DNA of 64,000 nt. Origin: Dasyornis broadbenti. Its lineage: Eukaryota; Chordata; Aves; Passeriformes; Dasyornithidae. A program made the position numbers and the translations under genes. The number at the start of each line of letters is the position of its first letter. Position 1 is the first letter of the stretch. The stretch is taken from NCBI GenBank assembly GCA_013397935.1, contig VZRN01003159.1, forward strand, positions 2,395 to 66,394. Direction: 5' to 3'. Of the stretch, positions 13,584 through 25,553 are shown in pieces. The notes beneath the pieces are model-generated. The model searched no databases. It was not told the DNA's origin and saw nothing but the letters and a program-made list of their open reading frames with translations.

Positions 13584-15162
13584 CTTAGAGGTTCATCTAC
13601 TGAATTTTTTTTCAACATTAGTTTTTGATTAGCATGAAACATTTTATGAAGGCGAAGAACATAACTGTTCTACATAAGCAAGAACCAATAATACCATAGG
13701 ATCTGACAATTATAATAATTGTAAAAAGGGCTAAAGCATTTTCCTTCTGCCTAAGAACTCAGAGGAAATGTAGCTGGGAGCGTGTTGGATTTATAATCTG
13801 GGTTATAACCATAATGTAAAATGAAGTCAGGTAAAGGGTTACAGAAGCTTGGACCTTAGGATATACAGAAGCAAGAAATTATCTTAACTATAAAAAAATT
13901 TCTTTCAAGTTGTAGATTCTCTACTTGTCTAAAAAGCGTGCTTTAACATGCTTAACCCTGTGTAGTTAAGGATCTGAAATGTGAGAACAGAAAATCAGGG
14001 GGATATTTGAACAAATGGCATGAATCTCTATAGTAATTTTCTTGTAAAATAGGGACATAGGAATCAACCTTGTAGGAGCATCATGAAATGTCCAAGTGGT
14101 AACACATAGTCACATGGAAAATACTATGTAATTTTTAATTGTTGTTGGTAGAATTACATAGCTCAGAGCAATCTGGTGGAATTTAACAGCATGGCCTGAA
14201 AACATGCCTATTGAAATGTTGCTGTCTCTTTTAAAACTATCTCTGGTGCCTGCAAAACCAAACACTACATTGGAATATGTTATCTACATCTCTGAGTACA
14301 ATAGAAAGCTTGATTTGTATGAATTAAGATGAACAAAGTAATTATAAAGAAATAGAAATTATAAGACCCTCAAAGGATAATGAGGTTTCTTCAGGGTGCA
14401 GGAGGGCAAGATCAGAGAGGCAAACATAATGTTGCTTTATGTAATTTTATTAATTCTTGTATATGAAAAGATAGGAAGTTTCAAAATACAAAGTTTGCAA
14501 GTAAAGTCCTTATAAACAGCTGCAGTATTTATGAGAAACTGAAGAAAACCTTGTCTCTTGAGATTTGCAGTCAACTTTCTCAACAAAATTAATCTATATC
14601 TATTATCAATAGATATACTCAAAGCTTTCATCAATATCTGAATCCATGACCCAGGTTCTTGATATTCAAGATCTTGCAAACTCATTCCACCAGGAAAACT
14701 GGATGATACATTTGATATGGTTGCAGTCTTATTTATTTTAAATGAAGCTTGGCAATGTACAATTTTTTCAAGGCACTAGAAATCCAAAAATAGACAGTAG
14801 TTTCCTTGTGCAGAGTCTCAAGTGTTTTTCTGCCTGGTATCACACCCAAAGCTTTCAGCTTTTACTCATTGCCTTCTCTTTCTATGCACACTTTTGTCGT
14901 GTTTCTTTTGACTGTGCTTGACTCTCTCATACACAACCAAACATACACAAGTTCAAACACACAGACGTTCATGTGCCTCCACATAAGATTCCTCTGAGAA
15001 TTCCAAATGTATGTATTCACACCCAAAAACTTGCAGGTGTCCAGATGGCTGCCTTCCCCAGCCTATATTCCCACAATATATTGTGAACATATTCACAGTC
15101 TGTCTGGAGGACTGTTAGTGTATCCTGCTCTGGAAGGGACTGACAAGGACCATTGAAGTGAT

Positions 15163-15302
15163 CCTGAGGTTAGTTCAGTTGATTGAAGCCTGGTGCTGAT
15201 AACATCAAGGCTGTGGATTTGATCTCTGTACAGGCCATTCACTTCAGAGTTGGACTTGATGATTGTTGTGAGTCCCTTCCAACTCAAAATATTCTGTGAT
15301 CT
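15163..15302 (+). mobile_element. tRNA-Ile-derived SINE with CR1 tail (TguSINE1-like)
   Basis: The first 75 bases are a decayed tRNA gene: an A-box-like TTAGTTCAGTTGAT at 15170-15183, an anticodon region TGGTGCTGATAACA and a B-box-like GGATTTGATCTC before a terminal AGGCCA, all in tRNA-Ile order. The next roughly 70 bases (15247-15302) are a CR1-type 3' end, with GTCCCTTCCAACTC and ending in ATTCTGTGATC. This composite is the structure of songbird SINEs, which are transcribed by RNA polymerase III and copied by CR1 machinery. B-box changes and other substitutions mean it is unlikely to be transcribed now. It abuts a CR1 fragment in the opposite orientation. Confidence 0.85.
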
Positions 15303-15306
15303 GCTA

Positions 15307-15695
15307 AGTCCAACTCCTGGCCCTGTGCAGGACACCCCAGGAATCTCACTATGTGCCTGAGAGAATCCTTCCTGAACTCTGCCAGGCTGGTGATACAACC
15401 ACTTCCCTGGGGACCCTGTTCCGTTGCCCAACCATCCTCTGGGCGAACAGAGTTTTCTTAATATCCAGCCCAAACCTCCCCTGACTCAGCTTCATGCCAT
15501 TCCCTCAGGTCCTGTCACTGTTCACCAGAGGAGAGAGATCAGTGCTTGCCCCTCTGCTTCTTTTTGTAAGGAAGCTGTAGATTGCAATGAGGTCTCACTT
15601 CAGTCTCCTCTTTCCAGGCTAAAGAAGTCAAGTAATCTCAGCCGCTCCTCATAAGACTTCCTCTCCGTGTCCTTTTACCATACTCAATTGCTTCA
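15307..15695 (-). mobile_element. CR1 LINE fragment (X/Y-like type), extreme 3' tail missing
   Basis: On the minus strand this matches the last few hundred bases of a CR1 subfamily whose plus-strand reading begins AGTCCAACTCCTGGCCCTG and continues with blocks such as ACCACTTCCCTGGGG, CTTCATGCCATTCCCTC and AATCTCAGCCGCTCCTCATA. The final roughly 45 bases of its own tail are absent. Where they should be, the SINE tail at 15247-15302 is found in opposite orientation. Frame fragments are too degraded to translate. The subfamily name is tentative. Confidence 0.88.
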
Positions 15696-18128
15696 GTCTT
15701 TTATTTCAGGAAGTAGTTTGGTTTTCCCTTTCACCTAAGTTCAGAACCAGGATAAGCTCCATAAGGTGCCACAGAGATGTGTGAGAAGTGGGGTGGAAGT
15801 ATGAGAAGGTGACCCACAGGCATAGCCATGCAAGGTGTGTTACAGTGCAGCAACGAGGGGATGGAGACACAGCCTTGTTCTGCCCTATGCATCAGCTGAG
15901 CTTATTTTGCAATCAACACAAATGTGCACTCAAGTAGGTGACAAAGGCACATATTGCAGCCACACACATTCATCTAAGGTTTCTTTTACTCATTATTTTT
16001 GAATTACACTGTCGCCTGGAAAGAAGTTCTGATGTATGTTTTGCTGTTTGGTATGTAAAGGGTGTTTATCATAAATCGGTCTCATTTGCAATTTAAGACT
16101 TATTTTGGCACTTCTACTTTGTCTTGTTCTGTGCACTATTTGCATGTGCAGTGTGCACACTGTCTTGGGCGTGTAAACCAGGTGCAATCAGGTGGTAGAA
16201 GCTGTAGACTCAGGATAAGAAGAGCAGAAAACTGCCAGAGCAAATACGAATTGGAAATCACAAAGGCTTCTAGACAGCTCTTTTATAGGCTTTGAAGTAT
16301 TCTCATTTTGAACATCATTAAGACCCTTGCCTGATCAATATTGTAACTCCAAATCCAGACAAGATCCTGAATGTAATTGTATAGTTATACAGGATTGCTC
16401 TTTATTAACTAAACTTTGTTACAGCAACTAGTTAAATTGAAGCAGCACTTTATGCTCAGATATATTGCCCTGGATTTCTTGTTAATAGTACTGACTGTCA
16501 GTTAAGCTTCACTTTCCTTACAATGCTATGCATTTCTTCTCAAAACATTTAACAAAAAAAAAGGTGATGTATTATTTGGCTTGTCTAACAAAGCAACACA
16601 AGTGCTGTAACCTGAGCAAAAATAACACTATCTGAAATGTGTCAAGGGAAGAATCAAAATCCACAGATACAGCAGGTTTCTTTAAAAAAAAAAAAAAAAA
16701 TTACTTCACTGTATTACTATTCTCATTAACAGGATTGATTTCCTAAGAGAGTCAAAGTAAATAGGATATAGTCCCTTAACGGAATACTCCTTATTGCCAT
16801 GCAAGTTGCGCATCTTCTTCAGGACAGGACAGGAGGAATGTTGAATTGTTTCAAAACCTTTGTCATCACTACAGCTGCATTCCCATTGTTCCCAGCCCTG
16901 ACCACCTCCCCTTGACTGCCTGGGTATCACACAATGTGTGTTACACAGCTCGCTGCACTCTGTGCATAAAACATCCTACCCAAGGGGTAGGATGGCAAGC
17001 AAACGGGTGCAAAGACTGACTTCTTACATGCAGTCCCATGAATGTCTGTTAGTTGCAATGTTCATACTACTGTTTAGCATCAAAGGTGGTTAAAGCTGGG
17101 CAACAGTTTGTGAGTGCAATACTCACAAAATAAAGCATTGACCATATTTAGCAACAAGAAAACTGAGCTGCATCTTGTGGATCATTACTGTTCTTCTTAA
17201 AACAGCTGTAGCTTATCAGTGCAGTCTTATTTCACCTGTTATGAATTCTTCAGATTCATTATTTTACTTTATATGATGTCAGTATCCACCGAGGTATCTA
17301 CCCTGACATGACAAACCATTGCATTCAGAAAAAGCTGGTTTTATTTGATATGTTTATGTTACCTTCAGGAGCAGTAAATTTTCACATCACTACCCATGAG
17401 TCACCAGTGATGAGACTATTTTAACACCTACCCAAAGCACTGATTGCCTTCCTTAAGTTTATTCTTTGTTCCCTGCTGATCCTGCTAGAACTGACTGAAC
17501 TTATTGTACTAATTGTACTTATACAGATCTCCCCAGAGATTGCTTCTAGTCAATAGAGAATTCATCTTTTGCAAACCCAGACACCTTAGGAAGAACTAGT
17601 CTGTGACAAAAACTGATCTGCAGTTTGAAGAGGATAAAATGAGTGAGGTGAGACAAGGAGAGCAGAGAGGAGTCTTTCATGGTCCTCCTGCTTTCTCTTT
17701 TCAAAAGGAACCATAAATCTTAGAGTACATGGAGCACACAGGTTATTCAACTCACTTGAAGGTGATTGTCTATTGATAGAGGTTATGCAGTGAGCTCTGT
17801 GAGAACAACACACCAGTATTCAGCGGGAGGATGAATCCCGTTTGCTTACAAAAGATATCAGCCCTGTACTTACTAGAACCACCTGCTGAGGAGCTAGCAA
17901 CACTTGCTGAACTCTGCATCCACCAATTCCTCAGAGCTCACTCACGGAGGACAGGACTGTTTGGTTTCTCTTGGTATTCATATGAAGTATGAATGTGGAG
18001 TATAGATGTACTCACTGAGAGTACCACGGTACTCTTAGCAAGTGTCCATGCACTGGTGCTGTAAATGCCATGTGTCACCTTGCTGCGTTGTAGGATGAGT
18101 GGCCAGTGACATCACTTTGCTTCTCATT
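15696..18128. other. Unique sequence, no gene recognised
   Basis: No coding region or named transposon is recognised. A 17-base poly-A run lies at 16684-16700. Short open frames match nothing known. Confidence 0.6.
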
Positions 18129-18366
18129 TAGGAAAAAATTTTTTGCTGTGAGGGTGATGGAGCACTGGAACAGAATTTTGTACAGAGAAATTTGTACAGA
18201 CTGTAGAGAGAAGTTGCGGATGTCCCATCCCTGGAAGTATCCAAGGTGAGGTTGGATGGGGCTTTGTGTAACCTGGTCTAGTGCAAGGTGCCCCTGCCAA
18301 CGGCAGGGGAATTGGAATGATGTGACTTTCAAGGTCCCTTCCAACCCAGACAATTCTATGATTCTC
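18129..18366 (+). mobile_element. CR1 LINE fragment, 3' end, with internal 14-bp duplication
   Basis: The plus-strand CR1 3' region starts in the GGAAAAAATTTTTTGCTGTG segment (18131) and ends ATTCTATGATTC (18353-18364). It contains the GGATGGGGCTTTG and AAGGTCCCTTCCAACCCAGA blocks typical of the tail. Between CACTGGAACAG and the following AGAGAAGTTGCGGATG there are about 25 bases more than the usual element has. These include two near-copies of a 14-mer at 18174-18201 (AATTTTGTACAGAG then AAATTTGTACAGAC), a small tandem duplication that arose in or after this copy. Only the last few dozen RT codons could remain and they are disrupted. Confidence 0.92.
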
Positions 18367-21300
18367 TCTGGAATAAATCAACTACGTTTTTTCTGGTATG
18401 AATTCCACACATCTCTGTGAAATATTACCAGGGAAGTCAGCAGTTTTAGTGGACATTTTGCCTTTACCAAGGATAAGGGATGAGGAAAGCCAGTGAAGGA
18501 AGACAGCCAAATCAGCATACTATACTATACTGTAAGGACAATTAATAAACACAGGCCTGAATACAATTGTGATTTTGAATACAAGAATTCAAGGTGGTTT
18601 TAACTTTAGCAAAATTATAAATACGAGGAAACAGAATACAGCTGAAGCAATATCCTTCAATCATCCCAGGAGGTTTTTGGAAAGGTTTATGGAACTCCAT
18701 GCAGGTATCATATCTGAGCTACATGCAGTTCTCTTAAAGCATATGGTACATTCCTCTCCTCCTCTGTATTTCTTTCTTGAGGGACAAATACAGCTGACTG
18801 ATCAATAAGAATAATGGAGTTTTCCTGCAAGGGCAATAGTATAGGTTCAGCTTTGTCTGTTGTTTGATGCCAGGGCTTACATAACTCTTCAGTATATTTA
18901 CCAGGGCTCTAGTTACCAGTGGGTTACATGGGATCAGCAAAAAGTGAGAGAGAGCCTTCCATGGGCAAATGCAGTCAAAATAAAGCCTCAGAATCTTGGT
19001 TTTCATCAGACATTACCTATCCACTTTTGCACCCACAAATAACTATGAAGTAATTACTATAATTTAAGTGTCTGAGTACTTTGCCTGCAGGGACAATCAC
19101 ATACTTAGATGTCTTGTGCTTGTCAAGCTGCTGCAATTCCTGATACCCACATTTGCAGCTGAAGAAAGAGAGACCATTGTTCAAAATCTGCTCCTTAAAG
19201 TATATCTCCTCAGTAGAAGGTAACATCTGTTCATTGCATGTGCTCCTGTCAGACAAACATGGATGTCACAGACAGATCTGTACCCATTTCTGCAGACTGA
19301 GGCAGAATGTGAAACCTAGAAAGACTGGCCTGCTTCCACAATTACGTTTTTCTTTCTTTCACTGTTAAAAAAAGTTTTATCTACAGACTGTCTACATCTG
19401 AAAGGTTTTGAGAGAGTATTTGAAGAAGATCTGAAGCAGGAAAAGACATTCTTTTGCTGCTTAGCCTTGCTTAGAGCTTGCCGAAGCTGTGAAATTGTTC
19501 ACTGAGCATTTTACTTTTCTCCTTCTAAATAAATATTATTTGGCCAAACAGTTCACAAAATATATCTCAGTAGAACAACAACTAAGCAAGAGCACAGGAT
19601 TCCAACTCAGTGATCCTCTTGGGTCCCTTCCAAATCAGGACACTCTAAAATTCACTCGTATTTTCACTCTGAATTTCTTTGGTCATCCTCATTCCAGATC
19701 CCTTTCTTCCATTAAACACAGTGTAACTAGAAGATAAATTGGAGGGAAGTAGGAGATGAACAGCAGCAAGTGCCCAGAACTGGGTAAGGCCGGTGTCCAG
19801 AAGTGCAGCAGCCCCAAGTGCTGTCTCAAGAGGTCTCCCAAGAGATGACAGAACTCCCAGAGGGGCCCAAGGAGGCAGCTAATGCTGGTGGATAAGTGAG
19901 CAACAGCTGCAGGAGGAAAGAAATCACCCAGTTCTGCAAAACATGCTGTATATCAAATGAACTTAAATTTCAAACAAAAGTGCCCACAACATGACATATT
20001 CACATGGCCACCTGATTCTCCATGGGCTTGTGTGGAGAAGCCTGCTAGTGGTAGCTTCAGGAGCTCCCACTCCCCCAAGAGATTCCATGCAGATGTAACT
20101 AATGTGTTGTAAGGACTGTACACCCAAGTGAAAACTATGGACATTAAATATCTACATGACTTGCACAGCAACTTTTGGTACCAGCACAGCAAGCACGAAG
20201 ACATTGCAGGTTCAAGAAATCTGACAGATGCACTATTTGATGTATCACTTGAAAATTACTCTTTAATTATAACTAATTACACTAATTAACAGAGTGAAAA
20301 AGCAATAAGCCCCGACAGATAGGTGTGAGAATACAGCTGCCTGCTACAGGTTTATTTTATCTTATTTACAGGTTTCTATGTAATGCAAAGGAAATAGAGA
20401 AGAGAAATACAGTGATTTTTTCCACCTGTGACCAGGATATGGTTTTAGTAAATCCTGTGTAAACAGGTGAAATGGTTAAATTTATACATGGGACATATAA
20501 ATATTTTCACTTAATGTCAGGATGAACATGTCTTGGAATTTATACTAGGTTTTTCAGGAGACTAGACATACAATACTGGTGTGACAAAACCTAGAGTGGA
20601 ATCTATCAGATTATTTCAGGGTGGAAGTCTTAATTAAGTTGTGAATTTGGTGTGAATATCATATGATGAAAAAAAATACAATCTGAAAAATTACTTTTAG
20701 GGAAACAATGAGTAATTTAAAGTAGTTGTGGTAATTTCAGAGAAAGATAGTGAAATGGTTTCCATACACTTCTGAGAGCTGAAAAAGGGGAGAAAGCAAG
20801 AAATCTGTCAGTTCTAAACATGTCAGAAAAGTAACAGAATCAGAAACAGTCAGTTTATCAACATGTCCCAAACAGATGTGGTTGCAGAGAATACCATCAA
20901 ATGGGGTTTCCCAATAAGATTCTGTGTTGTGTTGAGTGACTCAGGCACCACCTGCAAACCACAGTGGGATCCCATTGAGTGGTACAGTCCCTGGCTGCAA
21001 ACAAAGCCAGCACACCAGGAGGGAACGAAAGTCCTACAGCATAACCTAAGTGGGGAAATTAATAACATGCACTGCAGATTTGCCAGCTGGCAGCTGACAT
21101 ACAGAGACAAAGAGCACAAACCCTTTCACCATCTTCAGGCTAACCTGATTTTGGACTGCCCATAATAGTCCCTGCCTACCCCAGATTGCTGAGAGACTGG
21201 CTCTGCACAAGGCTGTGGCAATGCTCACAGCCAAAGAGTTCAAAGAGCTGGCAGGAACAGAGGTTAAGTGAGACTGCATGCCTGTGGCACACTAAACCTG

Positions 21301-22220
21301 TCCACCCTGCTGCTCAGGGACAGAGAGCTATAGTTCCATCACCCTGTCCCAGAGTAAAGCTGGCTTGTTCAGTCCCTGAACAGAAAGCTGAACTGGCCAT
21401 GTGGGTTTTCAGGCGGTGGGAGACCACTGAAGAACTGGATGCTTGCTTGGGTGCATGCCCAGCCTCTTTTCACAGTCCTTTGAAGTATTACCAGTGATAC
21501 CCAGATGTAAATGGGGGAAAAAACATCAAGCTGAAGTGGAAAGATTGAAGGGAATGGGAGACTCAAACTTCATTTTTTATTATTAATATTCATACATTCA
21601 GTCCTCAAAGACACCCACTGCACTTTTTCTTATGAATTAAGAGGCAGGTGAAAGCCTTCCAGAGATACTAGGGAAACATTGAATGTACGTAACATTGTAT
21701 AACAGAGCAGCACCCAATAAGATCAGTAGCAGTGAGATGTGATTTCCTCCTTCAGGACCGTAGGTACATCACTGCTGGGGTTTAGCAAGATACAGCCTCA
21801 AACAAAACCATGCACAAAATAAGGAGGCAGTGAGAGAGAAGGGTGAGAAAGAAATTGTGGGTAAATACTCAGAAAGGGCCTGAGGGGATGGCTAGTAGAC
21901 ACAGACAGGAATTCTATTTTCAAGAGAAAATGCAGTTTTGAGAAAATCAAAAGTGTTCATAAACATCAACCACCACGGAAGAGAAGGCCACTTTGTGCCT
22001 GGGGAAAAGCAGCATTACAGACTATCAAGCTCATGAGAGAAATAAGGGCACAAGACATGTAGACAGCAACAACTGAGAGAAAAAAACCCTCTTAGGAAGT
22101 GTGGCCTAATTTGTGAAATTGCTCAAAATTAAATGAGTTGTTACACTTGAGAAATATTTTAATTATGAATCACTCATTCAGAACTTTTCACTGCACAGTA
22201 ACATTTTTTTTCTACTTTTT
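18367..22220. other. Mostly unique sequence; one CR1/SINE tail remnant; no gene recognised
   Basis: Apart from the tail remnant at 19596-19655, no named repeat is recognised. The part at 20860-21500 is locally rich in G and C with open frames of about 90 to 103 codons on both strands (for example 20863-21165 and 21186-21497 on the plus strand). None matches a family I know and I do not call them genes. A CTATA triplication lies near 18518-18535. Confidence 0.55.
19596..19655 (+). mobile_element. CR1- or SINE-type 3' tail remnant
   Basis: About 60 bases resemble the shared tail of songbird SINEs and CR1-X-type LINEs: ACTCAGTGATCC, then TTGGGTCCCTTCCAAATCAG, then a decayed ATTCT-type end. The 5' side shows no clear tRNA or RT sequence, so the parent element is uncertain. 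Confidence 0.55.
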
Positions 22221-23151
22221 CATAGAATCATTGAATGGTCTGGGTTGAAAGGGATCTTAAAGATCACCTAGTTCCAATTCTCCTGCTAAGGATACGGACA
22301 CCTTTCACTGGACCAGATTGCTCGGGGCACCATCCAACCTAGCCTTGAACACTTCCAGGAATGGGCCATCCACAGCCTTTCTGGGGCAACCTGTTCCAGC
22401 GCCTCACCATCCTCACAACAAAGAACCTTTTCCTAACATCTAATCGAAACCTACTCTCCTTCAATTTAAGGCCATTCCCCTTGTCCTGTCACTATATCCT
22501 CTTGTAAAATGTCCTTCCCTATGTTTCTTGTAGGCTCCCTTCAGGTAGTGGAAAGCTCCAGTCAGGTCATCCTGAAGCATTCTCTTTTCCAGGCTGAACA
22601 AAATCAATTCTCTCAGCCTTTCCTCATAGGAGAGCTCCTCCAGCCCTCTGATCAACTTGGTGGCCTCCTCTGGATTTTTCTCCCAACAGGTCCATGTCCT
22701 TCCTGTGCTGGGACCCCAAAGCTGGATGCAGGGTTCCAAGTGGGGTCTCACCAGAGCAGAGCAGAGGGGCAGAATCCCCTCCTTGGCCCTGCTGCCCACA
22801 CTGCTGTGGATGCAGCCCAGGACACGTTTGGCTTTCTGGGCTGGGAGTACACATGGCTGGGTCATGTCCAGCCTCTCACCCCCAAGCACTATGTCCAGAA
22901 CCCCCAAGGCCTCCTGGCAGAGCTGCTCTCCGTCTGTTCATCTGTTCATCCCCAGCCTGGATTGATAGAAGGACTTGCTCTGACCTAGGTGCAGCACCTT
23001 GCTCTTGGTTTTCTTAAACCGCATGATTTTGCCATGGCCCTGTTTCTCAAGCTTCTCCAGGTGTCTCTGGATGGCATCCCATCCTTGGTGTTAGCACTGC
23101 ACAGTTCAGCTTGGTGTCATCTGCAGATTTGCTGAGGGTGCACTCAATCCC
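22221..23151 (-). mobile_element. CR1 LINE, long 5'-truncated copy with reverse transcriptase remnant
   Basis: The plus strand starts with the inverted CR1 tail (CATAGAATCATTGAATGG at 22221) and ends in the RT palm near 23151. On the minus strand, one frame at 22461-22907 reads for 148 codons through the RT C-terminal domain, with PCVLPAQKAKRVLGCIHSS, ILPLCSALVRPHL, LEELSYEERLREL and AFHYLKGAYKK recognisable. The RT catalytic box reads S-A-D-D at 23116-23127: both aspartates are kept and the preceding aromatic residue is replaced by serine. This copy is very close in sequence to the one at 8111-9322, for example across the stretch from the GGAGAGCTCCTCCAGCCCTC block onward, so both come from the same subfamily. 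It is truncated and inactive. Confidence 0.95.
22461..22907 (-). pseudogene. CR1 reverse transcriptase C-terminal remnant, 148 codons open
   Basis: This is the longest uninterrupted piece of CR1 ORF2 in the window. It covers the thumb-like and C-terminal portion of the protein from just after the catalytic box to a few residues before the usual end. Because the 5' part of ORF2 is missing and no promoter is present, no functional enzyme is expected. A methionine start is incidental. Confidence 0.85.
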
Positions 23152-23616
23152 CTTTGTTTTGTGTGGAAATGCAATCCTGCTTCATACAGGACAGAAATTT
23201 TGATTTTGACTACGGTTTATGCAGGCTTTAAAACCCAACTTTTGAACAATGGCCTCAGAGGGCAGCCTAGCAGTGTGACTTTTAGGAGTATTCTAGCAGA
23301 AAGGAAAGAGCACACTGAGGAAGGACAAAGAATCAGGAGATGGGATGTAAGGTTATAGTGGGGTTCCCTTATCCAGGAAAAGTGCCCTCTTAAATAAATA
23401 TTTAGGATTTGGCATTATTGTTAGGGATTTTTCAATGAGATTTGAGCTACTAAATATTTATATCTTGTTAAGTGGGAGAGGAAAGCTGGCAGCTGCATGC
23501 TGAGCAGCACAGTGTGAGAGGGGGCACAGCCCCTCCAGACCCTGGGTATGCTCCCTGTTTCATGGCTGCTTCATAAGAAGCACTGGGGAGTTAAATGTTT
23601 TGCAAGATGAGTAGTG

Positions 23617-23661
23617 GGCCCTGGATGTGAAGTGGAAAGAGCATTTGGGATAGATAGGTAT
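23617..23661 (+). repeat. 45-bp inverted repeat, left copy
   Basis: This runs from GGCCCTGGATGT to ATAGATAGGTAT and shares 42 of 45 bases with the reverse complement of 25554-25598. It belongs to no element I can name. Confidence 0.85.
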
Positions 23662-25061
23662 CCACACATCTTTTAGGGATGTAGATAACGGCAGTGGAGA
23701 TTACGAGAGGAAGGTGAATAAGGACATGCAAGCAGGCATTTTTATGCTGAGAGGGGAAGGTAACATACATATTCCTAATACACCTCTTTACACCTGTTTG
23801 AGGCAAGCTCACAAAAAATGGTAATTCTCATATAATTCTATCAAAGGCAGGCCTAAATACAGGCTGCCTGAACTTTGTATGACATGAGGAAACCTTATGA
23901 CTCCTGCCTAAACTGAGTCCTGACAGCCATATTTACCAGTCTGACCTTGAAATATCTGGTCCCTGGAATGGATCTTTGTGGGATGCCTGTGTATTATATA
24001 CCACCTCCCCTTGAGAGTTAGTTATGTAACTTGCTGTTTACTTGTATGTTGCATGTTTGAGAGCTTCACAAACCCAAGCGACTGAAAATGTCAGGCTACA
24101 GTGTATCCTTTCAAAGAAAGGTATGCAACCCTGACACTCCTGCAGCAACATATCACAAACCATGCAGCACAACACTAGTTTAGCCTTTATATTTTAATTT
24201 AGTTTCATATTTCCTTCCCTATCTGGGAAAGTATACCCCAAAACAGTACTTGCTAGAAGAAACACACTGGCTTTCATCAGTGTTTTTATAAAGTATGTGG
24301 GTCCCTGATATTGCAAACTGTGAAAAACAGCACCTTACATGATGCGTGACTGAATGCCTTCTCCAATAACTGTTCAGGTTAACTTCTTGATTGATATCCT
24401 GCATTTTGCTTAGCCCCTTGAATGAGCAAGTCACACAGCTTCTGTCTTTTCTACGGGAAGAGCATCCATGTCTAACAGTGATAAGGAGGTGGGGGGACAA
24501 TATGAAGAAGGAAAGGTTATAGAACAGTTTGTAGCTGCTGCAAGAAAATTACTTGTCTTCTAACTTCAGACATTTTGTTCTGTATAAAAGAGAGCAAATG
24601 TAGAAGCACCCATTGTCAGGCTTTCTGCAGAAAGCCAGTAAGTGATCGAGAATGAAGGACAGTCAGGGGAACTGACAGCCGTAGAAAACGTGTGGAGTAG
24701 TACAAATATACTTAGGCACATACAGAGTGTTTTCATCCATGAAAATGCCACTAATTTTGTAATTAACTGAGCTTTTAGAATGCATGGTCTTAAAACAGGG
24801 CCCTGGATCAACCATAGGCACTGAGGTCCTATCTAGCAAGTAGGTAGGTGTTTTTCCCTTTTTGTGAGACATGGAAAGACAGCAAGAGTCTCAGTGGTAC
24901 TGAACTCCCAGCACTACAGGGCAAAACACTTCTCTGCTTCAGTCTGACCCTGAATGCATAATTGCCCAGTCACTCCAATGTCATCACTTCCCACATCTTA
25001 CAGCTTTGTCATCACAAAGCCTAGCTCTTTGTTCTCTGCCAACCAACACAACTGTGGGGGA

Positions 25062-25103
25062 AAAAAAGAAAGAAGAAATAAAAAAGAAAGAAAGAAAAGA
25101 AAT
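25062..25103. repeat. GA-rich low-complexity tract
   Basis: A purine-rich run of AAAGA/GAAA units on the plus strand, imperfect (GAAA)n-like. Confidence 0.85.
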
Positions 25104-25553
25104 AATCTACTACAATATCTTGCCATTCAGAAACACATGTTTCCTCTTGTTTAACTTTCAGCATATGCCAGCATAATTACATAAGGCTGCATCAGCTGTG
25201 TAATGTGACATGAAGTTGCATAAGACAAAATGCCTCATGCAATGTGCTGCATCATCTGGGAAATATCAAGAACTTTAGTCAGGAAAACAAATAATTCTCA
25301 AGCAGAGCTTTTAATCCAGCACAGCCTATGCATCATTTTCACTAAAACTGTCATTGCCTCTTTACATGGTCCTTTCCAGCAAAACAGTAACTTCTGTAAC
25401 AAGTAGCTTTTTTACTGGTCGTGATCTGGACTCCACTCCGTTATTCATACTGAGTAATTCTTCTGACTCAAGGGGAAACACCCCCAAATCTGATATTGTG
25501 TTGGATGAATGGATCTCAGCAGTAAAGTAGTAACGTGTTACTCGTTATGCTAC

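Larger units (their letters stand above)
9323..15162. other. Unique sequence, no gene recognised
   Basis: No coding region or named transposon is recognised. It contains a poly-T run at 11098-11123, an alternating TATATA/TTTT low-complexity tract at 13530-13583, and two perfect short palindromes, at 13706-13722 (8-bp arms, ACAATTAT) and 14596-14616 (9-bp arms, ATATCTATT). A non-repetitive, possibly conserved block lies at 12880-13130. The region 12310-12380 is TA-rich with TATAC/ATATAC alternation. Confidence 0.6.

Noticed and set aside
15163..15240. Functional tRNA-Ile gene
   Set aside because: The tRNA-like part has base changes in both internal promoter boxes and is fused to a CR1 tail, so it is a SINE, not a tRNA gene.
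22509..23017. Plus-strand open frames of up to 159 codons
   Set aside because: They are antisense to CR1 and have no independent support.
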